Source of the DNA: Bacteroidota bacterium | Lineage (GTDB): Bacteria > Bacteroidota > Bacteroidia > NS11-12g > UBA9320 | Assembly: GCA_003484585.1 (NCBI GenBank) | Contig: DNBZ01000125.1 | Location: forward strand, 1 to 5,119 | DNA length: 5,119 nucleotides | Reading direction: 5' to 3' | Part shown: positions 1 to 5,119 of the stretch, in pieces | How the letters are laid out: each line of letters begins with the position of its first letter | Position numbering within the stretch: the first letter of the stretch is position 1 | Translations under genes and position numbers: made by a program | The notes under the pieces: model-generated | Told to the model about the DNA's origin: nothing | Databases searched by the model: none | What the model saw: the letters and a program-made list of their open reading frames with translations, nothing else

Positions 1-197
1 ATTTGCATAGGCAATCTCTGATTTGCTGGAGTGCTATTGCCGTGAGGAAAAAGCTTATCAAAATGCAAATCCAGCTCCACCTTTCTTTTAGGTGAGCTGG
101 ATTTTTTAATTTCTTTGGGCGAAGAAAATGCAGACGAAAAATCTCCCATCATCATTCGCTTTAGTAGATTTGGATCTATGGGCTTATCTTCTTCCAT
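1..197 (-). CDS. Probable Smr-domain protein, N-terminal part (cut by window edge)
   Basis: Reading leftward from the ATG at 197-195, an open frame of 65 codons runs off the window with no stop. It begins MEEDKPIDPNLLKRMMMGDF, passes a short Ser/Lys-rich linker (residues about 21-39), then reads VELDLHFDKLFPHGNSTPAN. The LDLH at residues 42-45 matches the LDxH motif that opens Smr (small MutS-related) domains, and the following text resembles short Smr proteins of Bacteroidota. Smr domains are associated with nucleic-acid nicking or endonuclease activity, but the rest of the domain lies outside the window, so activity cannot be judged. The start is 16 bp after the stop of the upstream barrel gene, consistent with the same operon. 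The start codon is the natural one, because later ATGs (residues 15-17) would only trim the disordered leader. The family call is by motif recognition; the reading frame itself is more certain. Confidence 0.6.
   Translation of the reverse strand, partial: MEEDKPIDPNLLKRMMMGDFSSAFSSPKEIKKSSSPKRKVELDLHFDKLFPHGNSTPANQRLPMQ
67..107. other. Terminator-like hairpin inside the Smr reading frame
   Basis: Arm 67-81 pairs with arm 91-104 over 14 base pairs with one unpaired base (C77). The 9-nt loop is 82-90. On the + strand the right arm runs into a T tract (102-107), giving the look of an intrinsic terminator. On the - strand the stem is followed by TTTGCATTTTG, a poorer U tract. It lies wholly within codons of the leftward gene, in the linker just before the LDLH motif. 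It could terminate antisense transcription, attenuate the operon, or be chance. The structure is seen directly; the function is not. Confidence 0.4.
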
Positions 198-213
198 AGC
201 ACAAAGATAGATT

Positions 214-1704
214 CTAAAACTTAGTAGTAAGCGTGATCATTAGTCTAGTATTGGTCAATTTATTATTCACCCCGTTACTAGGCATTCCAGCTATAGAATA
301 AGGTACATAGACATCATTTGTCATATCTCTAGACATCCCAAAATCAAATGCCCAGTTTTGCTCGTGCATCCCAAATCCTCCGCTTATAATCTTACGACTA
401 TACTCAGAATCTTCTGCTAGAGGATTACCTATACTAGCAAAACCACCTCTTAGTCTAAAGGAGTTGATCACGTACTCACCTCCTACTTTTAGATTCAAAG
501 TGCTTCTATACTTATTAGCAATATTGTCATTACTAGCTTCGAATAATTCATCTGTAGAAGAAAGATTCATGGTACTATAATCTATAGACTCTAGCTCTGC
601 TGATATTAGTCCCTGCTTACCAAAAATGTACGCAGCCTGTAGGCCGTATTTGGCAGGAGTAGTGATATTGTATTTGAACTCTTTTTCAATAGTACTCAGG
701 TCATCTACGGCTCCATCATCTTGTACTACATATAGTTCGTCATTGTAATTGTCTGTGAGCACTAGCTTAGTAGGTGTGTGCAGCGTACCGCCAATTCTGA
801 TGTTATTATTAGGTCTAAAAATCACCCCAAGTCTACCATTTACTCCGTATCCTTTGGTTTCTAAGTTTCTTTTAAAATCAAAAGACCTCCAGTTGCCTAT
901 GGTCAGAGGGTTATCTATTTCAGAAAAAGTATTAGTCTCTGTATAGTTTACTTGAGTAATATTAAGACCTCCACCAAAATACACCTTATGCTCAAAGTTA
1001 GCGGCAAAAGCAAAGTTATATTCTCCCATTCCCCCTCTAGTAATAACCTTACCACTCTGAGACACCGGACCATTTGCAGGATCATAGTTAGCAAAGTAAT
1101 TGCGATTAGAAGATGAGTCTATTAGATAACTGTACCAAAACATATTATCGAAATAATAAAAACCCTGAGACAATTGCTCGTCATTAGCATCCAAATCCGT
1201 TGCACTGGTTCCCTGTACATAGTTGGCTACATAGTCTGTAAATGAATTTTGAGTATTAGAACCGGTATAGCTTATGTTTTTATCAAAAGAGGCAATTTTA
1301 TTATATCCCAATTGAAAGTTAGTATTTACCCATCCTTTTTTTTCAGGGTTACCGCCTCGCATTCGTCTATCTGTAAAAACTAAGTTGATTCCAGTAAACT
1401 GTGGCGAAAATAGATTTGAAGTCCTAGCACTACCACTTAAGTAACTGGATTTATTCTTTAGAGAGTTAGTACCTAGTGAAACATTAAACACATTGGTCTT
1501 ATACTGTCCTAGTCCTGCAGGATTAGATAACACTGCAGATTGATCTGCTCCTAGAGCTCCTGAAGCTCCTCCTAAAGCCAAAGATCTTGCAGTACTTCCG
1601 AGAACTGGAGTCTGCGAAAATCTAAGTGCATCTATATCACTTTGGGCATCTACTTTGGTAATAAGCAGTCCAAATATGGCTATTAATATGGTTATTTTTT
1701 TCAT
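214..1704 (-). CDS. OmpP1/FadL-family outer-membrane beta-barrel protein
   Basis: A 496-residue protein of the FadL/TodX (OmpP1) type, a family of outer-membrane barrels that let hydrophobic compounds cross the outer membrane. In flavobacteria such proteins are often labelled 'hemin receptor' or 'outer membrane protein transport protein'. Residues 1-20 form a signal peptide (MKK, hydrophobic stretch, VDA cleavage site), with the mature chain starting QSDIDALRFSQ. The conserved N-terminal block at residues about 38-66 (TARSLALGGASGALGADQSA followed by VLSNPAGLG) contains the NPAG motif of the family. Alternating polar/hydrophobic strands follow to the end, and the chain stops in Phe (TLTTKF), the usual terminal aromatic of Bam-assembled barrels. 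Length fits the family. The substrate cannot be read from the sequence. The gene starts 18 bp after the lipoprotein stop and ends 16 bp before the Smr start, suggesting one leftward transcript. No Shine-Dalgarno is seen; the leader before the ATG is AT-rich. Confidence 0.85.
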   Translation of the reverse strand: MKKITILIAIFGLLITKVDAQSDIDALRFSQTPVLGSTARSLALGGASGALGADQSAVLSNPAGLGQYKTNVFNVSLGTNSLKNKSSYLSGSARTSNLFSPQFTGINLVFTDRRMRGGNPEKKGWVNTNFQLGYNKIASFDKNISYTGSNTQNSFTDYVANYVQGTSATDLDANDEQLSQGFYYFDNMFWYSYLIDSSSNRNYFANYDPANGPVSQSGKVITRGGMGEYNFAFAANFEHKVYFGGGLNITQVNYTETNTFSEIDNPLTIGNWRSFDFKRNLETKGYGVNGRLGVIFRPNNNIRIGGTLHTPTKLVLTDNYNDELYVVQDDGAVDDLSTIEKEFKYNITTPAKYGLQAAYIFGKQGLISAELESIDYSTMNLSSTDELFEASNDNIANKYRSTLNLKVGGEYVINSFRLRGGFASIGNPLAEDSEYSRKIISGGFGMHEQNWAFDFGMSRDMTNDVYVPYSIAGMPSNGVNNKLTNTRLMITLTTKF

Positions 1705-1722
1705 AATTTTATATGCTATAGG

Positions 1723-3105
1723 TTATCGTCTTCTTCCACTAGAACTTGGGGCACTGCTTCTACTTGGCGATGAACTTCGGCTGGGACTTGCACTTCTACT
1801 AGGAGTGCTGCTTCTACTTGGGGTAGTTGTTCTACTTGGGCTGTTTGATCTCGTAGGTGGAGTATACGACCTAGAAGGTGTACTGCTTCTGCTCGGCGTA
1901 GTAGTTCTACTCGGTGTAGTTGTTCTACTTGGGCTACTTGATCTCGTAGGTGGTGTATACGACCTAGAAGGCGTAATGCTTCTACTCGGTGTAGTTGCTC
2001 TGCTTGGTGTAGTTGTTCTGCTTGGAGTAGTTGCTCTGCTAGGTGTTGCATTAGGACTTCTTCTAGCGTCACCTACATTATTACCATCGGTAGCTCCTAT
2101 GGTCGGTCTCTTATCTGTCACAGTAGAGTTACTACCTACTGCAGTGCCAGCCTTTGCTTCTGTAGCATTCACACTTCTGGTATTTGCTTTTGTAGTGCGA
2201 GCATCTCCCACTTCACCTTTATATATATCACCTCTAGTATCTGGCTTATTCACAGTTCTTTCGCCTCCTGGGCTACGTGTATTTACCGTACCACTAGACC
2301 CACCTTGGGTAGAGTTACCTCCTACTCGCTGGCGTGGGCTATTTGCTGCTCTATTATATCTATTTGACCCATTGTATCTTCCACTTCCATTAGAGTTATT
2401 CCCACCATTATTAGAAGCATATCCATTTCCGCCCCAGCCATATCTATGGCCACCGTACGGTCTATTGTACCCTCCATTTCCATAATATCCGGTAGTGTAC
2501 CCACCGTAGTAATACGGAGTAGAGCAGTAGCCACCATTCCAGCCACCGTTCCAGCCGTTATTCCAGCCACCGTAGTATGGGTTTCCCCAGCTGTAGCCAC
2601 CATACCACCCTCCACGTGAGGAGTATCCTACATTCCATCCTCTATTAAAGGGTCTGTACCAGCCATTGTTATAATAACTGTTACCATAAAACCAAGGATC
2701 GTTGCCCCAAGAATTGCCATACCCGTTGTTATAATAGCTATTGCCATATGTTCTATTGCTTCCATATGCATCTTGATAACCCTGAGCATATCCATTTTCA
2801 TAGGTGTACTCAAAATCCTCGTCACGGAATCTTCTGATTCTGGTTTCGTAATCATCATCTACCCCAGCATAATCTTCCGTGCCCATTGCTTCTTCATCAT
2901 AAACAGGGGCTAATGGCTCTTGCACCTGAGGCTCTGGAGCCTTGGGTGTATATTTTTCAGGAGCGGGCTGTGGTGCATTTTGTACAATTACAATGTCGTC
3001 TTCTGGTGTGTAATATACATCATCAGTAGAAGTGGTAGTAAGCCTAGCAGTCGTGCAACTTGCTAGGAAAAAGGTGGTTAGAGCGAGATACGTGTATAAT
3101 TTCAT
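1723..3105 (-). CDS. Low-complexity repeat lipoprotein (acidic / GYNW-rich / PSR-repeat)
   Basis: A 460-residue predicted lipoprotein of unknown function. Residues 1-16 are a short signal peptide ending in the lipobox LAS before Cys17. Four zones follow. Residues 28-104 are acidic (22 D/E against 6 K/R) with a Pro-rich patch at 44-67. Residues 111-230 are extremely rich in Gly, Tyr, Asn and Trp (87 of 120), with repeats such as GNSYYNNG and WNGG. Residues 251-350 are a polar linker. Residues 352-449 hold 16 hexapeptide-like units of the type [S/T/A]x[T/S]PSR, followed by a basic GRRR end; residues 351-460 contain no Asp or Glu. It probably sits in the outer membrane by its lipid. No catalytic domain is visible; a structural, adhesive or polymer-binding role is only inference. 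It is the first gene of the leftward block, divergent from proS, and just upstream of the FadL-type barrel. Similar low-complexity lipoproteins in flavobacteria have, as I recall, been given uninformative names such as 'vitellogenin II precursor'. Confidence 0.8.
   Translation of the reverse strand: MKLYTYLALTTFFLASCTTARLTTTSTDDVYYTPEDDIVIVQNAPQPAPEKYTPKAPEPQVQEPLAPVYDEEAMGTEDYAGVDDDYETRIRRFRDEDFEYTYENGYAQGYQDAYGSNRTYGNSYYNNGYGNSWGNDPWFYGNSYYNNGWYRPFNRGWNVGYSSRGGWYGGYSWGNPYYGGWNNGWNGGWNGGYCSTPYYYGGYTTGYYGNGGYNRPYGGHRYGWGGNGYASNNGGNNSNGSGRYNGSNRYNRAANSPRQRVGGNSTQGGSSGTVNTRSPGGERTVNKPDTRGDIYKGEVGDARTTKANTRSVNATEAKAGTAVGSNSTVTDKRPTIGATDGNNVGDARRSPNATPSRATTPSRTTTPSRATTPSRSITPSRSYTPPTRSSSPSRTTTPSRTTTPSRSSTPSRSYTPPTRSNSPSRTTTPSRSSTPSRSASPSRSSSPSRSSAPSSSGRRR
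1759..2052 (-). repeat. Tandem hexapeptide-coding array (about 18-bp units)
   Basis: The lipoprotein tail is encoded by 16 consecutive units: fourteen of 18 bp (for example TTTPSR, SSTPSR, ATTPSR, SSSPSR) and two of 21 bp (SYTPPTR, at residues 382-388 and 413-419). The two SYTPPTR units mark a higher-order period of 93 bp (31 residues). The DNA from 1823 to 1882 matches 1916 to 1975 at about 56 of 60 positions, so a block was duplicated recently enough to keep synonymous positions alike. Every unit keeps the frame. Such an array can gain or lose units by slippage or recombination without breaking the gene. Confidence 0.85.
2662..2745 (-). repeat. Short direct repeats encoding GNSYYNNG
   Basis: The octapeptide GNSYYNNG is encoded twice, at 2745-2722 (residues 121-128) and 2685-2662 (residues 141-148), a 60-bp (20-residue) spacing. 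Both copies are preceded by Tyr. This is part of the Gly/Tyr/Asn/Trp-rich core of the lipoprotein, which also contains WNNG-WNGG-WNGG at residues 181-192. The repeats are shorter and more diverged than the tail array. Confidence 0.6.
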
Positions 3106-3136
3106 GGTGCTAAAATTTTAATTCAAACTAACGGTT

Positions 3137-3144
3137 TAATTTTG
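3137..3144 (+). promoter_or_regulatory. Possible -7 element for proS
   Basis: TAATTTTG matches the Bacteroidota -7 consensus TAnnTTTG exactly, 44 bp before the proS ATG, implying a leader of roughly 35-40 nt. No TTG-type -33 element is seen at the usual distance upstream, so the call is tentative. The leader is A-rich (ccaaaaataaatcaa before the ATG) with no Shine-Dalgarno, normal for this phylum. Confidence 0.35.
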
Positions 3145-3174
3145 CCGTCATACTATAATATTCAAACAGCATAC

Positions 3175-3182
3175 CAAAAATA
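3175..3182 (-). promoter_or_regulatory. Possible -7 element for the leftward operon
   Basis: On the - strand the bases read TATTTTTG, an exact TAnnTTTG match, 69 bp before the lipoprotein ATG. A -33 element would fall inside the first codons of proS, where no clear TTG is present. A second near match (TTAGTTTG, 3131-3124) is only 18 bp from the start codon and less likely. In AT-rich DNA such words occur by chance, so this marks a candidate only. Confidence 0.25.
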
Positions 3183-3188
3183 AATCAA

Positions 3189-4667
3189 ATGGCATTCGAA
3201 AAAGTAACACGAGCTCAAGACTACTCCAAGTGGTACAATAATCTAGTAGAAGATGCTGACCTTGCTCAGCATAGTAGCGTACGTGGATGTATGGTGATAA
3301 AACCATACGGATATGCCATCTGGGAAAAGATGCAAGCCGAACTAGACAGAAGATTTAAGGAGACCGGACACGAGAATGCCTACTTCCCGCTTTTCGTACC
3401 TAAGAGTCTTTTTGAAGCAGAAGAAAAAAATGCCGAGGGTTTTGCCAAAGAATGTGCAGTAGTGACGCACTATAGATTAGAAAGCGACCCAGACAAACCA
3501 GGTAAACTGCGTGTAGATGCTAATGCTAAACTAGAAGAAGAGCTCATAGTAAGACCTACGAGTGAAGCTATAATCTGGAATACCTATAAAGGATGGATCC
3601 AAAGTTATAGAGACTTACCTCTATTGATAAATCAATGGGCTAACGTAGTACGTTGGGAAATGCGTACACGCTTATTCCTGAGAACTGCCGAGTTTCTTTG
3701 GCAAGAAGGGCACACTGCTCACGCTACAAAACAAGAGGCAATAGAAGAAACAGACCAGATGGTTCGTGTGTACGAAGAATTTGCACGTAACATACTAGCC
3801 ATCCCTACTATAATGGGACATAAGACGGAGAGTGAGCGATTTGCAGGAGCAGACGACACACTCTGTATAGAAGGACTAATGCAAGATGGTAAGGCTCTAC
3901 AAATGGGCACTTCTCACTTCTTAGGTCAAAATTTTGCTGAGGCCTTTGATGTAAAGTTTGCAACCAAAGAGGGCAAACAGGAGTATGTTTGGGCAACATC
4001 TTGGGGCGTTTCAACTCGATTAATGGGTGCGCTGATCATGACTCATTCAGACGACAACGGCTTAGTGCTTCCTCCAAAACTAGCTCCGTTTCAAGTGGTG
4101 ATGATACCTATTTATAAAGGAGATGAGCAAAAGGAAACAGTGGTAGCCCGAATGAAAGAAATTAAGGCTGAAATTGAGGCAAAAGGAATATCGGTTAAAC
4201 TAGATGACCGAGATACGCAGAAGCCGGGATGGAAGTTTGCAGAATACGAATTAAAAGGAGTGCCTATTAGAATTGCCATGGGTATGCGTGATTTGGAAGC
4301 GGGAAATCTGGAGCTTGCTAGAAGAGATACCCTCGAAAAGAAAATATACGAGCAGAAAGATATCGCGAATAAAGTAGATCACCTTTTGGAGAATATTCAA
4401 AATAACTTGCAACAGAGAGCAATAGATTTTAGAGAAGAAAGAACGAACAAAGCAGACAGCTATGATGAGTTCAAAACCATCCTAAAAAACAAAGGAGGGT
4501 TCATTTATGCTCACTGGGACGGAACAGCAGAAACTGAGGAACTGATTAAGAAAGAAACGAAAGCAACCATTCGATGTATTCCTTTTACTGCAAAGAAAGA
4601 AGAAGGGCTGTGCATGGTAACCGGAAAGCATTCAGCACAACGTGTAATTTTTGCAAAAGCTTACTAA
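3189..4667 (+). CDS. proS: Prolyl-tRNA synthetase, archaeal/eukaryotic type
   Basis: A 492-residue class II aminoacyl-tRNA synthetase that joins proline to tRNA-Pro in the cytoplasm using ATP. Motif 1 lies around residues 38-71 (ending YFPLFVP). The proline-specific RPTSE is at 122-126. Motif 2 runs about 155-178 (RWEMRT, then [14 protein letters not shown]), GTSHFLGQ is at 240-247, and motif 3 is at 273-289 ([17 protein letters not shown], Arg277). An anticodon-binding domain follows (about 300-400), then the C-terminal domain typical of this type, ending in the conserved AKAY. There is no INS editing insertion between motifs 2 and 3, which separates it from the E. coli type. The C-terminal zinc site appears degenerate: only Cys475 of the expected four ligands remains. 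The start is supported by an in-frame stop at 3156-3158 with no other ATG between. Length is full for the family. The next gene starts 3 bp after its stop. Confidence 0.97.
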   Translation: MAFEKVTRAQDYSKWYNNLVEDADLAQHSSVRGCMVIKPYGYAIWEKMQAELDRRFKETGHENAYFPLFVPKSLFEAEEKNAEGFAKECAVVTHYRLESDPDKPGKLRVDANAKLEEELIVRPTSEAIIWNTYKGWIQSYRDLPLLINQWANVVRWEMRTRLFLRTAEFLWQEGHTAHATKQEAIEETDQMVRVYEEFARNILAIPTIMGHKTESERFAGADDTLCIEGLMQDGKALQMGTSHFLGQNFAEAFDVKFATKEGKQEYVWATSWGVSTRLMGALIMTHSDDNGLVLPPKLAPFQVVMIPIYKGDEQKETVVARMKEIKAEIEAKGISVKLDDRDTQKPGWKFAEYELKGVPIRIAMGMRDLEAGNLELARRDTLEKKIYEQKDIANKVDHLLENIQNNLQQRAIDFREERTNKADSYDEFKTILKNKGGFIYAHWDGTAETEELIKKETKATIRCIPFTAKKEEGLCMVTGKHSAQRVIFAKAY

Positions 4668-4670
4668 ACT

Positions 4671-5119
4671 ATGGGAGAAAAGGAGGAACAAGATTTTCGA
4701 CAAATTGTAGAAGTTGTCAAAAACAAGGCATCACTCAAGCAGAAAATTTACAGAAACACATTAGCAGGTTTTTTACAGTTTAAAGAAAACTCTAAAAATG
4801 TTGTAGAGAATTTGGTGAAAGAGGCGGCAAATTTCGATGATGGAGTAAGTATTGTTTACCAAGAAAAAGGAGTGTTTGAATACCAATTAAAGATTGGTGG
4901 GGACATTATTTTATTCCACATGCACACCAATGTTTTTGAATTCGATAAGTCTCATGCGCTTTGGAAAACGGCTTATTTGAAAGAAGACTCCAGCAGAAGT
5001 TACTGTGGAATTATAAATATTTATAACTTCTTAGCAGATTCTCTGAAATACAATCGATACGATGACAGTGGATATTTAATTGGAAGAATTTTTATCAATA
5101 AAGACAATCACTTTTTTGT
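4671..5119 (+). CDS. Conserved-looking hypothetical protein, N-terminal part (cut by window edge)
   Basis: An open frame starting at the ATG at 4671, three bases after the proS stop, runs 149 complete codons to the window end with no stop. The protein begins MGEKEEQDFRQIVEVVKNKA, with a charged, probably helical first 55 residues. It then becomes a compact, strand-rich sequence including FEYQLKIGGDIILFHMHTNV and, after SYCGIINIYNFL, DSLKYNRYDDSGYLIGRIFI. There is no signal peptide or membrane segment, so it is probably cytoplasmic. The text resembles a protein I recall as a conserved hypothetical across Bacteroidota, but I cannot assign a domain name or function. The tight spacing suggests co-transcription and perhaps translational coupling with proS. 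The next in-frame ATG lies far downstream (4919), supporting this start. Confidence 0.8.
   Translation, partial: MGEKEEQDFRQIVEVVKNKASLKQKIYRNTLAGFLQFKENSKNVVENLVKEAANFDDGVSIVYQEKGVFEYQLKIGGDIILFHMHTNVFEFDKSHALWKTAYLKEDSSRSYCGIINIYNFLADSLKYNRYDDSGYLIGRIFINKDNHFF

Noticed and set aside
1759..2052. Regular repeats considered as a CRISPR array
   Set aside because: The units are about 18 bp, contiguous and protein-coding in frame, with no unique spacers.
1716..2072. A 118-codon - strand frame rich in HxAEQL/VEQLHR repeats
   Set aside because: It is another frame of the same tandem array within the lipoprotein gene, with no independent start signal.
1655..2485. A 276-codon + strand open frame rich in LLLGVVVLLG, resembling a membrane protein
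   Set aside because: It lies antisense to the lipoprotein gene, and its hydrophobic repeats are the complement of the PSR array. Periodic DNA without stops in one frame leaves the other frames open too. The opposite frame has a lipobox, a full start-to-stop gene and operon spacing.
2322..2858. Two short - strand frames (2322-2615, 2628-2858) with Met/Ile/Thr-rich composition
   Set aside because: They are shadows of the Gly/Tyr/Asn-rich core of the lipoprotein, with composition dictated by its GGN/TAY codons.
4681..4686. AGGAGG, a perfect Shine-Dalgarno-like word
   Set aside because: It lies inside the gene starting at 4671, no suitable start codon follows in frame, and Bacteroidota genes generally do not rely on this signal.
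4574..4783. A 69-codon + strand frame spanning the proS stop, with several Cys
   Set aside because: It overlaps the conserved end of proS and the start of the downstream gene in a different frame, and nothing supports translation.

Overview
The window looks like an ordinary chromosomal stretch from a member of the Bacteroidota, most likely a marine-type flavobacterium. The evidence is the moderately AT-rich DNA, A-rich leaders without Shine-Dalgarno sequences, TAnnTTTG promoter-like words, a FadL-type outer-membrane protein of the form common in flavobacteria, and an archaeal/eukaryotic-type prolyl-tRNA synthetase with a degenerate zinc site. The assignment is by recognition only; no database search was run.

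Layout: two divergent gene blocks flank an 83-bp intergenic region (3106-3188). The leftward block, read from its 5' end, holds a 460-residue low-complexity lipoprotein (3105-1723), a 496-residue OmpP1/FadL-family outer-membrane beta-barrel (1704-214), and the first 65 codons of a probable Smr-domain protein (197-1, cut by the window edge). The gaps between them are only 18 and 16 bp and hold no obvious terminator, so they are probably co-transcribed. The rightward block holds proS (3189-4667) and, 3 bp after its stop, a conserved-looking hypothetical protein (4671 to the window end, cut). Nearly all of the window is coding; no non-coding stretch exceeds 83 bp.

Function: the rightward pair starts with a housekeeping enzyme that charges tRNA-Pro. 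The leftward block is mainly envelope: an outer-membrane lipoprotein candidate beside a barrel of the hydrophobic-substrate transporter family. No partnership between the two is proven beyond adjacency.

The most distinctive object is the lipoprotein. It has an acidic N-terminal segment, a core in which about 72% of residues are G, Y, N or W, and an acid-free, Arg-rich tail of 16 hexapeptide-like repeats. The tail sits on a tandemly duplicated DNA array that looks prone to length variation. I see no CRISPR array, insertion sequence, tRNA, rRNA or defence system, and no convincing new system beyond this unusual surface protein.
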